This document shows positions 12,790 to 25,146 of a stretch of 64,000 nucleotides of DNA, one piece after another. Each line of letters begins with the position of its first letter. Position 1 is the stretch's first letter. The notes beneath the pieces are model-generated. The model saw nothing but the letters and a program-made list of their open reading frames with translations, had not been told where the DNA came from and did no database searches. Origin of the DNA: Isoetes taiwanensis (Eukaryota; Streptophyta; Lycopodiopsida; Isoetales; Isoetaceae); NCBI GenBank assembly GCA_021234155.1, contig JAJEKV010000062.1:7330425-7394424 (forward strand), in the 5' to 3' direction. Both the position numbers and the translations under genes were made by a program.

Positions 12790-14660
12790 TTCTTTAGCAT
12801 GCTGTTTCACTGAAAGGCAGAGTAATGTCAAAATGCCTATGATGAAGGCGACATGTGAAACATGTATATCTAGAACTAGCTAGGTTGTATTTTATGGAAA
12901 TTTCATAGAGCAGCTGTATCATAGGCCAGGCGGTTACAACTCTATTTTAGCTCGTTGCTAGGACTAGATCAAAGGGAAATAAATGATAGTCTTGTCCAGG
13001 GTCTGATTTGTGAAAATCGGCATCTCTAGAGCCTGCCGAACTAACCAAAAACTGTTCACCCATATACAAAACCCACATATTTGGGTGCATGAATTTGGGT
13101 ATACAAAACCCACATATTAGTGGTGCAAGTAGCTTGTGTGTCTAGTTCAATTGGATAAAATTGTACGAGTATGATAGACGCATCTGCTTCTGTCTTACTT
13201 CATACCACGCTCCCTAGGCATTTGCGCTTAGAGGTAGATTCGAACCACTGACACAAGGCTAACCAACTGGGCTATCCAGCAACAACACCAAATATGTGTC
13301 TAGAGCATAAGTTAATATACACCATGCTTGATCTTAAACAATGAGAAATTGCCACACTTAAAACTTGTGGAATTTATGTCAAAGGCAGCTCTATTCAAAA
13401 ACCCTTAACATGGAAGTTCTTCTAGTCATGGCTACTCCGGCGGGTGTCTATTAAGAAACACGCAAATTTTGAGAATTTTAATATGTAGTGCACCAATGAG
13501 TCAAATTGACATAAAATCTAGTATCAACAAGCTTATTAAATGAGAGAGCAATTTAGTGCAATCTGGAATTATAAAAACACTAGAAAAAGTGTCCAGTGTT
13601 GCTGGGCTTTTTAATCGAGTATACATTATATAGAAATTTGAAAATGATAATGCACTTATATTGTTGTTCCATTTCAACTGCATTTGAGGCTTTCAAAATC
13701 CCATTGCATATCATTGTATTTCAAATGCTTACAAAAATTTGGGTCAAAGTTAAAGTAGCACTTTACACCGTGCAAAATGTTTACGCAGACGCATTGTCAC
13801 CATAAGTTGTAAACCTTGGGCACAAGTAAAGATGTTATCTTGTAATATGCTACCATGTTTTGAATTCCAAATTGCAAAGCAACACACGAATATTGTATTT
13901 GAGAATGCTACACCTATAATTGATATTGGCACATCTAGATTGATATTGCCTTGGCAAATATTATGCCTAACATTGCTTCAAAAGCATCATTAGCTTATGA
14001 TTTCTTAATCTAGGTCTATAACAAGCTAGAGTGACGTGGATTTGAGTTTGATCAATGTACCCATTCTCCCAAGAGCAACCCTGCAAACCTATTCACTCTT
14101 AAAAAATTTTGCTTGTTCATGATTGTTGTGTTAGAGAGTCACCAATTTATGGCATAGAATGCGCAAAGTGAATGAGATTCAATGTTTTTGCTACCCAACA
14201 TGAATGATCTAATTAGTCTTTCATATTTTAACCAACATGAAAAAAAAAACAAATTTCTTATGCAATGTTGGTGCATGTGTTTGTGCTGATTGAAGACTGC
14301 GACATAGCAATTTCACTTCTCCCCGACCTCTAAATAGAGAATATGATGAGATTGACCTGTAAGAATTTGCACCTTCTCAAGTCAGCCACATATTAAGCTT
14401 TTTAGATGCTTCTTACACCGCAGGAAAAAAGGTTGGAACAACAATACAAAACCTTGTATTATTCATAAGCAAGCTTTCGTGAAAACAATTCAAGCAAGAC
14501 TTGGATCTCAAATATGCATGCCATATACCACACTGTTTCATATACCATACTTCTGGTCCTGTTGTAGATGCAAGGCATCATAAAGCTAGGATCTTCAATG
14601 TTGTGAGACACCTCTAGGATCTACCTTTTTGGAAGCAAGGGCAGTGCCAATCCAAGTCAA
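12790..14660. repeat. Segmental duplication, copy A
   Basis: Blocks in this segment recur in the same order at 14975-16305: catgctgtttcactgaaagg (12798, 14980), tagctcgttgc (12948, 15213), gcttatgatttcttaatcta (13993, 15531) and ttctggtcctgttg (14551, 16199). Identity is high but indels are many; copy A has extra sequence at about 13140-13970. No gene is recognised in it. The stretch between the copies (14661-14974) and the 12016-12790 region hold no gene I can support. Confidence 0.75.
13211..13281 (-). repeat. tRNA-like SINE head, minus strand
   Basis: On the minus strand: gctggatagcccagttggtt (A-box-like) and, about 30 bases later, gtggttcgaatctacc (B-box with intact GTTCGAATC). The acceptor stem is not complementary, so a SINE or tRNA relic rather than a functional tRNA. 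Confidence 0.45.
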
Positions 14661-14974
14661 TTTGCAAAGCTCCAGCCATGAACATTGTGACAGGCGATTG
14701 CAGCATGCATCCATCCAGCTGACGCAATAGTTGCTAGGGTCTACAAAAGTAGGTAGACACTAAAGAAATCGTTTTCCAATTGTCTGCATAGACTTATTAT
14801 GGCTTGCATTATATGTTTTGCACCAATCATAGCTTGGATGTGCACACACACACACCATGAAGGAAAGCTAATAAAAAAATAGCGGCAACCATTTGCAATG
14901 GAGTTAGCATTCCATACAAAGATTCGCAAATGAAAATATTCCGGGACATGCATTGTGAAATTCTACACCCTTGA

Positions 14975-16305
14975 CATCCATGCTGTTTCACTGAAAGGCA
15001 GTGTAACATCAAAAGGCCTATGATGAAGGCGACATATGAAACATGTATATCTAGAACTAGTTAGGTTCATGTTGGGATCTCATAAGAAATTCTCATGTTG
15101 TGGTCTCAATAATGAGGTAATACATTCTGCTAGTATGGTATCATATCTTAGAGCAGGCAGTTAGAACTCTGCTAGTATTGTATCATAAGCCAGGCAGTTA
15201 GAACTCCATTTTAGCTCGTTGCCAAAACTAGATCAAAGGGAAATATAAGATAGCCATGAAAAAGAGATTGTCCAGGGTTGGATTTGGGAAAATCGACATC
15301 TGTACAGCCTGCTGAACTAACCAAAAATTGTTCACTCGTCGAACCATTGATATTCTTTTGTGGATATTACCAAACCCTACTTGGATAAATTATTTGGTGC
15401 ATGAATTTGGGTATATAAAACCCACATATATAATAATAATAAAATTTATTAACGTCCAACAAAGACACGTAGGCCATAAGACAACTCTTACAATTTTACA
15501 TCTACTCTAATAGTGCTTCAAAAGCATCATTAGCTTATGATTTCTTAATCTAGGTCTATAATAAGCTAGAGTGACGTGGATTTGAGTTTGATCAATGTTA
15601 CCCATTCTCCCAAGAGCAACTCTGCAAACCTATTCACTCTTAAAAATTTTTGCTTGTTCATGATTGTTGTGTTACAGAGTCACCAATTTATGTTTTTGCT
15701 ACCCAACATGAATGATCTAATTAGTCTTTCATATTTTAACCAACATGAAAAAAAAACAAATTTCTTATGCAATGTTGGTGCATGTGTTTGTGCTGGTTGA
15801 AGGTTGCGACATAGCAGTTTCATGTCTCCCCGACCTCTAAATAGAGAATATGATGAGATTGACCTGTAAGAATTTGCACCTTCTCAAGTCAGCCATATAT
15901 TAAGCTTTTTAGATGCGTCTTATGCCGCAGGAAAAAAGGTTGGAACAACAATACAAAACCTTGTATTATTCATAAGCAAGCTTTCGTGAAAAACAATTCA
16001 AGCAAGACTTGGATCTCAAATATGCATGCCATATGCCACACTGTTCCATAGATGCTTCTTACGCCACAGGAAAAAAGGTTGGAACAACAATACAAAACCT
16101 TGTATTATTCATAAGCAAGCTTTCGTGAAAAACAATTCAAGCAAGACTTGGATCTCAAATATGCATGCCATATGCCACACTGTTCCATATATCATACTTC
16201 TGGTCCTGTTGCAGATGCAAGGCATCATAAAGCTAGGATCTTTAATGTTGTGAGACACCTCTAGGATCTACCTTTTTGGAAGCAAGGGCATTGCCAATGC
16301 AAGCC
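14975..16305. repeat. Segmental duplication, copy B, with an extra 138-base tandem copy
   Basis: Second copy of the 12790-14660 segment. Within it, the block from agatgcgtcttatgccgcag (15911) to the TGCCACACTGTTCCATA at 16030-16048 is repeated immediately (16049-16190). The duplication ends near 16305, exactly where LINE coding sequence starts. Confidence 0.75.
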
Positions 16306-18672
16306 AATCCTGGTATTGATGGATTCCAACTAGAATTTTTTGTTGATAATAAAGGATGACATTGTTCAATTTGTTCAAGGGGTTTGGCAGGCAAGGGTTT
16401 TGTATCTTACTTTTAATGTTGGGGTCATTTCTCTTATTCCCAAGATTGAATCTCCTATTAAAACTAATGAGTGGCGACCTATTTCTCTGTCTGACCACTA
16501 CTTTGTACAAATTAGTGGCGAAAATTATTGCTGGTAGAATTGTAGTCCATCTTCAGGAGAGACTGAATGCTTGTCAATCTGCCTTTTTACCTAATAGGTT
16601 CATTCTTGATAATTATATAGCTGCTAATGAGGCCTTACACTAGAATAGATTGACTAAGCAGAATTGCATTCTTCTTAAGTTAGACTTTGAAAGGGCCTAT
16701 GACCGTATTTCTTAGAAGTTTCTGGAGAGATCCTTAGCTCACATTGGTATTTACCCCTATCTCATTAAGCTGATTATGGGGCTTAATCAAAATGCTACTT
16801 CATGTGTCCTTATTAATGGAGCAGCAAGTGATTTTTTCCCCATTCAAAGGGGTGTGAGGCAAGGTTGCCCTTTGGCTCCCTACCTCTTCATAATTGCTAC
16901 TGAGATTCTTACTAAGATGGTGCTATCTTACCGAAATAAGGGGCTCCTTCAGGGTCTTCAAATGCCTGACCTCAACAAACAACTTTCTATCCTCTAATAT
17001 GTTGATGACACCTTTGTCATGATTAAGGAAGACAATAGCAATTTTGCTAATTTTATGGACTGTATCACTAAATTTGAAGCTGCTTCAGGGAATCACCTTA
17101 ACTTTGCTAAGTGCTCCATTCTTACCGATGGCTCCTATCATGATCTTAACACTTATGGCATCAAGTATATCCCTGAAGGTCACTTTCTGACTCTGCTGGA
17201 ACTTTCTCTTGCAGTCCACATATCTCACAAAGTTGCTTGGCAACCCTTGATTAATAGAATTCGAAAAAAACTCCTCCTTCTTAAAGGCTCATTGTCCCTT
17301 GCTGGCAGAATCTTGATTGCCAATTCTGTGCTTGCTAGCAGTCATGTCTACTTTTCTTCTGCTCTGATTGATGATAAGGATTCTTATAATAAAATTGAGC
17401 AATGCATCAGGGAGTGTATTTGACAGGGAACTCATTTGACTTCTTGGGATAATTGGCCCACAACAGGAAGTCTAATGGCTTGGGATGCAAATCTCTCTTC
17501 CTTCAAGCCCAAATCTTAGGTGCCAAGAATGTTTGAAAAGCTATCTCGGGCTTCCAATCCCCTGCTATGGACTTCATTAGATTCTGGTTTAATAAGAGTA
17601 AACCATTGGGTAGCCCCACTTTAAGACATCAATTGCCAGACTCTGCCTTTTATGATTTTGACTGTGCTGCCAATACTTCCCCTATTCTTAGGAATATCTT
17701 TAAAGCTTGGGAGAAAGTAGCCTCGAAGTTTACTCATGATAAAATAGCCAACTCTGTTAGGGACACTTCTATTTTCTAGTCCCCTGTTATGGTTCCCCCC
17801 TCCCATACTGCCATGGCTATTTGTCCCCCTGCTTGCTATAAGAATTTGCACTCTGCTAATATCTTGCATGTTAGGGACCTGATTGATGATAATGACCAGT
17901 GGATTCCTTGGGAGGAGATTAAAAGAAGAGTGGGTGGGACTGCCACTCATAGATCTATCTATAAGCATGTGGTTTTGACTTACTCCCCTTTTTTGGGTAT
18001 TTTGACTTACTCCCCTTTTCTGGGTAAGGATGGTAGGGGTGAGAGTCACTCCCTCCATAATTGGTTTTTCAAGATCAAAAGAAGTTATAAAGTCTCCAAA
18101 ATTACCATGCTTGCCTCCTTGAGAAGGATTGGAAGCATGCCTCTCTGCAGAGCCTCTCTCTTAAGAACTTCAAGAAGACTCTCTCCTCCAGTTGGAACTC
18201 TTATTCTTGCCCGAAGATCAAAGCTTTTTCATGGCTAGTTCTCCACAATGCCCTTCTGAGCAACACCAATATGATCAAGTGGAAATTTAAGTCTGTTCAC
18301 AGTCCTCTCTGCTCCCTCTGCAAGACCCAGGATGAATCAGTTCTTCACATTTTCACTTGTCCTAGGATTCATGACTTCTGGAGATGGTTGTCCCAGGTTG
18401 GCTCTAAATTGAAAATTCCTGACTTGGATTCCATTTCCAAAATTTCTCAGTTTTTTCAACTCTAGGATTCCAATGTTAAAACTACTATCCTCCAATTGGC
18501 CTTATGGATTGTCTGGAAACACAAAAATAATGTGGCTTTGGCAAATAGAAAATGCGATCTCACCTGGATGAAGCTCACCTTCCAATTCGAGCTCATCATA
18601 TGTGCTCTGGCTCATAAGGCTTTAATATTAGAGCAAATTGATACTGATTGGCTTCTCTGGGGGTTTCAAGTC
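16306..18672 (+). pseudogene. L1-type LINE ORF2 remnant: reverse transcriptase to zinc-knuckle region
   Basis: Reverse transcriptase signatures in order: PGIDGFQLEFF (16312), LIPKIESP..TNEWRPISL (16430), LKLDFERAYDRIS (16675), FPIQRGVRQGCPLAPYLFII (16840), the catalytic box as YVDD (17000), HLNFAKCSIL and WQPLINRIRKKL (17100-17270). The C-terminal zinc-binding part CSLCKTQDESVLHIFTCPRI is at 18313. In-frame stops interrupt it after ALH (16641), in RIS*KFL (16713), before YVDD (16998) and after RECI, plus at least two frameshifts. The 5' part including the endonuclease is missing, as usual for LINE insertions. The minus-strand fragments at 19833-20302 and 30932-31069 belong to the same family and preserve Gln and Tyr-Ala-Asp-Asp where this copy has a stop and YVDD. 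Confidence 0.85.
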
Positions 18673-19832
18673 TAATTTCTTCTTTGTTCGTTTTGACTCT
18701 CTGATTGACCCGAACTCTATTGTGGTTTGCAGCCTTCTTGAATAGTGTTGTGCAGGTATTTAGGGAGACCACTCTCCCGGATGAGGTACCTGTTCACCAT
18801 TCTGAGACTTCCCAATAGGCTGCCAGAGCTACATTCCATCTCAAGTTCATGCTTAAGGAGGCGTATAATGCCCACATCCTCCATAAGTTCATTGGCGCTC
18901 ATAATCGGTTAGTTACGGAGAATCAATTCTCATGCCTGCGCTCTATGTACTATTATCATAAAGGCAGATGTAAAGCATGTGCTGGAGTTCTTTTGGACAT
19001 AATTCAGGTTCCCCTGGACGAATTGCTTCTGCTCACCCCCTCTTGGGCAGAGATTAATTGGGCTGCCCCCCCACCCCCAATGAGCTACTCCATGCCCCTT
19101 ATTGCCACCCACTCCTTCCCCGATCTCCCTGCTATTCCATTCTCTCTGCTCAAATTATCATCTCTTCATGTCTCTGTTGCCCTACACGTGCAAAAGAATA
19201 GGGAATCTTTGGGGCATCTTTTGACAAGGTTGGGAATATACCACTAAGAATATGATGGAATAAGAATGAAGGCAAAAGAAATTATGAGGGACTATTAGGG
19301 GGGCAAAGGAAATAATAAAGAAAAGGGGATGATATTTTTGGAACAAAGGCTTAAGTAGGTTTTTGAATAGACAAGGTGATGGCACATTGAAGGAAATGGT
19401 AAGGAATTTGAGGAAGATGGCAATTATGGCAAAGCAAGCATGGCAAAGGAATGAACAATGGGGATGAAAACAATGTTGAGCCAAAAGTGCAAAAATGGGG
19501 GTAGTGGGGTGAAGCAAAGGGGAAAAAATTAGAAACTATACACCATGGGGTCTTCCAAACTCTTAACTTCCAATCTTCAAAATATGTCTTCCAAACTTCA
19601 TAACCCAGATTCTTCTAGAGCATATTCTTTAACTAAGCATTTGATCCCAAATAAAATACCTCTTGTGAACTTTTGGCTTGAGCACTTGTTGGCCTAGAAG
19701 GTTTGCATCTTTTGACCTTCATACCAATGTTGACTACCAAGCTTTTCCAATTTTTGACCTAGTCTTCAGAAATGACTAACCTGACTTGAATGCATAGAAC
19801 ACAATTAGCATGTTGCCCTTTGGGGGCAACAT
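18673..19832. other. No recognised gene
   Basis: An open frame at 18849-19247 encodes 132 residues with a Pro-rich middle; I recognise no domain and it lacks convincing gene signals. 19250-19530 is purine-rich on the plus strand. The stretch ends at a short inverted repeat (tgttgccctttgggggcaac at 19811) that abuts the minus-strand LINE. Confidence 0.4.
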
Positions 19833-20302
19833 ACTCCCTGATGCATTGCTCAATTTTATTATAAGAATCCTTATCAACAATCAGAGCAGAAGAAAAGTAG
19901 ACATGACTGCTAGCAAGCACAGAATTGGCAATCAGGATTCTGCCAGCAAGGGACAAGGAGCCTTTAAGAAGGAGGAGTTTTTTCCGAATTCTATTAATCA
20001 AGGGTTGCCAAGCAACTTTGTTAGACATGTGGACTGCAAGAGGGAGTCCCAGCAGAGTCAGAAAGTGACCTTCAGGGATATACTTGATGCCATGAGTGTT
20101 AAGATTAGGATAGCAGCCATCAGTAAGAATGGAGCACTTAGCAAAGTTAAGGTGAATCCCTGAAGCAGCTCCAAATTTGGTGATACAGTCCATAAAATTA
20201 GCAAAATTGCTTTTATCTTCCTTAATCATGACAAAAGTGTCATCAGCATATTGGAGGATAGAAAGCTGTTTGTTGAAGTCAGGCAATTGAAGACCCTGAA
20301 GG
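19833..20302 (-). pseudogene. LINE reverse transcriptase, 3' half of a split copy
   Basis: Minus-strand frame with LQGLQLPDFNKQLSILQYAD followed by DTF, HLNFAKCSIL, and LINRIRKKLLLLKGS, closely matching the plus-strand LINE at 16980-17420. The catalytic YADD box is intact. Its upper end at 20302 continues in sequence with the piece ending at 30932: the plus-strand copy reads LSYRNKG-LLQGLQ across this exact point. The DNA between is therefore a later insertion. The copy also stops abruptly at 19833. Confidence 0.85.
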
Positions 20303-20922
20303 ACTACAAGAGAATAGGGTTTTTGCGTCAAACCCTGTGTCATTACCTTTTAGGATTTGTCAGATTTGTGTCAGAAGCTTGAAAATGACACAAATTACGA
20401 TTGAGTCAGAACTTGTGTCAATGTAGTTGTGTCACTAGCAACGTCATGTTTGTGGCATATTTGTGTCAAATTCTTGACACTTTTTCATTAGCTTTTGTAA
20501 TGATGATTGTATCATGTATTGTGGAAAGATTGTGACATACTTTAAAGTCAAATCTAGCAATAGTTTTGTGTCTACCATAACATTTTCATCTAAAGTTTGG
20601 GTCAATCTTGTTACGTATTTGTGTCACATTTTGTAAAGATTTGTGTCATTTTATAGTATCAAACATATCCACAATTTTGTATCAATTCTATGTTTTCTAT
20701 TATGGCACTTAAGTCACGCGATTGCATCAAACAGGTGTCAATGTAGTGATATTGGGAAATAGAAATACATAGATATCTTGACACAAAAGGGGCTAAGTTT
20801 GACACAAAAATGCCACTTAGCTAGTGTGAGGAAATAACGTTGCAAGTAGACATTTTATAGTATTCTTTTAGATTGGCATGTCTTTAACGTATAAATAATA
20901 TTAGAACTGAGTTGAATTGGAT

Positions 20923-21387
20923 TGATTTTTATCGTCCACGGAGATCAATTGTCCTATGGGACCCAAACAAGGAATACAACAAAGCATATTGCTGCTAGGA
21001 TTAAAAAACCCTTGCATCAGAGAGTTTTTAAGGGAAAAACTTGGGCAGTAATAGGTATGCTGAGATACTATACAATGATATATGACAATGGTACATCATG
21101 ATGTGTCTCCATGCCTCATTCGAGGACATAACTGAGTGCGGGCATCCACGATGTCCCGAAGATAAGATCCTAGCGAGCCTACTGACGTTGTATCCAGCAA
21201 TGCATGCAACTGCTGGTTAGGCAGGATCAACTAAGCATAGTTGGCGCAAATATGACTGAATGCCGGACAATGCTGTAGAGTGTGGCTTTCATCTTCAATA
21301 GAACCCTGTTGGCAGCACAGACAGAGTCTATCCTCCCGTGCTTCCCGAACCCATCTGCCTATCTCAATTCGCAAGTGATGTGTACCT
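20923..21387 (-). mobile_element. LINE 3' end, minus strand, downstream half of a Copia-split copy
   Basis: Translated on the minus strand it gives HHLRIEIGRWVREAREDRLC followed by CCQQGSIEDESHTLQHCPAF: a Cys/His zinc-binding end, then the family 3' end (tgggtcccataggacaattg, gtggacgataaaaa). The frame continues directly from the piece at 27389-28093 once the Copia element and one copy of TACCT are removed. Confidence 0.75.
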
Positions 21388-22176
21388 TGTAAACAAATAT
21401 TAATGTATCATATATGCTCTCAAATTTATCTAATGTATTTGAGCTCAACTTCTATGATCAACCATCTTCCCAAATACAATTCAATGGATACAAATCATCT
21501 ATTAAGCCTCAAATATTTAACAAGCCTCAATGCATTATGAGACTTAGAAGACTTAATTTCTATAGCTCAAATTACAAGCATTGTTATTCAATAGTCCAAT
21601 GGTTTCATATGATATTAAAAAGAAAAACTTCAGTCATCGAATGTCTTTCATTCACTGAATCGAAATGACTATGCACACTTCTTCATACCTTTATTTTGAT
21701 CGAAAATCACCCTGAACTCAGTGTCTGAATCTGTATGCATCTTAAATGTTTAATAGGATCAATTCCGGCGGTTATGCCGCACCGAACCGATCCTTCTGTT
21801 ACCTTGCACAACTTCATTGGACCGAGACCATTTATATGGATAAGGCTGCATCTTATTGGACCGAGCAATAACGTCCAATGACTTAACAAAAATATCTGTC
21901 TGGTCAACCATCTAACCTTTAGCTTAAGGAATCATATAGCAACCTTAGGTTAATAAACCTTTAGCTTAGCGTACTTAGACCATTGAACATTTAGGTCTTC
22001 ATGCATCACTCTAAATCTTCATATACTGCTTCAGTTTAACATCTAGGCTCAGGATATTCAGAGCTTCGACCATAAACTCTAGTCATTGCACTTCTTATGT
22101 TACTTGTATAATAAGCAGATTGCTATTCAAATACACTGCTATCTTGCAGATTATGATATGATCAACATACTTAACA
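21388..22176 (-). repeat. Copia 3' LTR
   Basis: 789 bases; in plus orientation starts tgtaaacaaatatt and ends cttaaca. Adjacent to the polypurine tract at 22177. Only scattered differences from the 5' LTR (for example ccggcgg against ctggcgg). Confidence 0.95.
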
Positions 22177-22315
22177 TTCCTCCTTCAGATCATAATTTGC
22201 CAAAAACTTTCTATTCAGATCATAATCTGTCAAAAGTTTACTGTGATAATTTCTCAAAAGCTTTCTATTCAGAGCATAATCTATCAAAAGCTTATTGTGT
22301 CAATTCCTCCTTTCT

Positions 22316-25135
22316 CTATTGCTTGTTAACTTCTTTACAGTTTAACAAATCTGCCAATGTTTTAAACCTGATACAACTTAATCCCTTTGTTAAAATGTCT
22401 GCCAGCTGTTCACTAGTATTTACATGTTGCATCTGAATTAACTTTCTTGACACCATGTCCCTGATGAAATGCATTTCCATCTCAATGTGCTTTGTCCTTT
22501 CATGTAGGACAGGGTTTTTAGCCATAGCAATGCAGCTTTGGCTGTCACAAAACAAAATGGTAATATTCTTTTGTTGAATTCCTAGTTCTTCAAGAACTCT
22601 TCTGCACCAAATTATTTCTTTAGCAGCCAATGTGGCTGCTGCATATTCTGCTTCTGTAGTTGATAGAGCAATAGATGTTTGTTTTTTGCTTCTCCAACTT
22701 ATAGGTGCTCCACCAAGCATTATCAAGTACCCTGAAGTTGACTTTCTTTCATCCAAGTCACCACACCAATCAGCATCACAAAATGCCTTAAGTTCTAGAT
22801 CTTCAGTGCAGTAAACCAGACCTACTTTTATGCTTCCTTTCAAGTATCTAAGGACCTTTTTTGCTGCCAACCAGTGACCTTTCCCTGGATTGTGATTGTA
22901 TCTGCTCAGCACGTTCACTATAAATGCAATATCAGGCCTAGTATTGTTTGCAATATATAATAAACTACCAATCAACTGCCTATTTGGAACATTTTTCATT
23001 TCTTCTTGTTCCTTTTCATCAATAGGGCACATTTCTTTTGATATTCTGGAACCACTTAGAACAGGTGCATTAACTGGATTACAATCCGTCATATTAAATT
23101 TGTTTAATACTGCTTCAATATATTTGCTCTGAGAGAGTGTCAACATTTTAGTATTTCTGTCCCGAGTGACTTCAATTCCAAGAAATTTCCTTAATTCTCC
23201 AAGATCTGTCATTTGATATTTTTTCTTGAGCATTTCTTTGCAATGGTTTAACACATCAATATTGCTGCCTGCCATAATACAGTCATCAACATATATGGCT
23301 ATTATGCAGTACTGATCATTTTCCTTGAACATGTAAACATTTCCATCATTATTCAACTTTGTCAATCCCTGTTCTTTTAGATGACTATCTATGCATTTGT
23401 ACCATTGCCTTGGAGACTATTTTAGCCCATAAACAGCCTTGTTAAGCCTCCAAACTTTGTCTTTTCCTTTTTCATATCCAGGGGCCTGTTTCATAAAAAT
23501 CTCCTCCTCTAATTCAGCATTTAAAAACGCTGTACTCACATCCATATGATGTAATTCAAGGTTTAGAGCGTTTGTAATTGCAATAATCATTCTAAGGCTT
23601 CCAAGCTTAACCACAGGAGAAAAGGTTTCTTCATAGTCTAGGCCTCTTTTTTGTGAAAATCCTTGGGCAACTAGCCTTGCTTTATATTTAGGTGTACCAT
23701 CAGCATTTGTTTTCACGTTATAGATCCATTTGTTCCCTATCACATTCTTTTCTTCCGGCAGATCAACAATTTCATAGGTAGATGTTCTCTCAAATGCCCT
23801 CATTTCTTCATCCATTGCTGATTTCCATTTGTCCCCTTCTAGAGAGTTTATTGCTTCTTCAAATGTATCTGGCTGCCCTGTTTCTAACACCATTAGAATT
23901 TCATCATTTTCTTCAGTTTCTGCTTGCAATCTCATTGATCTTCCAGTTTCATTTCTACCATAGATTTCTTCTTCTAGTCTTGCTTCATCCCTGAGTATTT
24001 CTGCTTCTGACCTCTTTTTCCTTTTAGTAATGACCTGCTCTGGTTCATCTCCCATATCTACAGGTTGTTGCTCATTTCTTATGCTTACACTTGCTGATTC
24101 TTTTGTGTCACTCTCTTCTTCCTTTTCTTGCTCATCATCCAATATTTTATTCATGTCCAACACTTGTTCCTTATAATCTCCTATTGTGATTTTATTGTCA
24201 ACTGTATTGGTATTCCCATTTTGGCTGGAGTTATATAACTCATTTTCAACAAATATCACGTCTCTACTTGTCAAGACTCTTCTTCTCTTAGGCTGAAATA
24301 CTCTATAACCTTTAGATTCTTCATCATAACCTACCAAGTACGTGATCATTGATCTATCATCAAGTTTCTGCCTCTTTTCCTCAGGTACATGTGTATATGT
24401 CAAGCAACCATATTTTTTGAATCTTTCAAAGTCTGGTAATCTTCCTGACCACAAGAACTCTGGGCTACTTCCATTTGTACTTGCTGATGGCAAACAATTC
24501 TGAATTAATACTGCAGCTCTTACTGTTTCCTCCCAGAGATAATTTGGTAAGCCTGCATGCTTAAGCATTGCTCTTACAGCATTTAGAATGGTTTTGTTCT
24601 TTCGTTCTGCCACTCCATTTTGTTATGGAGTATAGCTGCATGTGTATTGTCTCCTAATTCCTCTTTTAATACAATAACTTCTAAATTTTGAGGAAAGGTA
24701 CTCACCTCCTCTGTCTGAACGTACACATTTGATTCTTCGTCCTGTAGAGCACTCCATCTCAGCTGCAAAAGCTTTAAATGCCTCAAATGCTAAATCCTTT
24801 GTTCTAAGACAGTATACTTTAGTTTTCCTGCTAAAATCATCAACAAAGGTTATAAAATATTTTTTTGCAGAAATTCCTGTGACATTGAGGGGTCCACATA
24901 GGTCTGTATGTATTAGATCTAATATTCCTGTTGCTCTCTTTTTTTATTTATGAAATGGCAGTCTGCAATGCTTGCCAAGCATGCATCCCTTGCAGATATA
25001 AGCCTCACTTTTCTGATTTTCAGATTTAATCCAATTCTGCTTAATCATAAATTCAATGTCTTTAGTGTTTACATGTCCAAGTCTTTCATGCCAAGTTGAA
25101 ATATTCGAGACTGTTGCAAGATTTGCACTTCCCAC
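22316..25135 (-). pseudogene. Copia pol: integrase, reverse transcriptase, RNase H
   Basis: Integrase zinc domain WHERLGHVNTKDIE...CKGCMLGKH (25105-24975). The core is broken by frameshifts around 24950-24615 and resumes at MAERKNKTILNAVRAMLKHA. Reverse transcriptase follows with HHMDVSTAFLNAELEEEIF and the catalytic IYVDDCIMAG (near 23290). RNase H has FCDADWCGDLDERKSTSGY and ends at the ADILTKGL motif. One stop interrupts the reverse transcriptase at about 23420: YGLK-stop-SPRQW, where Copia proteins have Gln, a CAG to TAG change. Reverse transcription and integration activities are therefore lost in this copy. The Gag frame lies just upstream. Confidence 0.9.
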
Positions 25136-25146
25136 ACATTTAGAAC

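Noticed and set aside
12584-12883. 99-residue frame after the PLAT-domain gene
   Set aside because: No domain, no splice or promoter context, and part of it lies in the duplicated non-coding segment.
13211-13281. Functional tRNA gene on the minus strand
   Set aside because: Box A and box B are present but the acceptor stem does not pair; better explained as a SINE head.
18849-19247. 132-residue frame as a gene
   Set aside because: No recognisable domain, repeats or splice structure; codon pattern unconvincing.
20303-20312. Exact 3-base target duplication for the CACTA-like element
   Set aside because: Left and right flanks do not give identical triplets; the LINE continuity and terminal repeats support insertion, but the duplication cannot be claimed.
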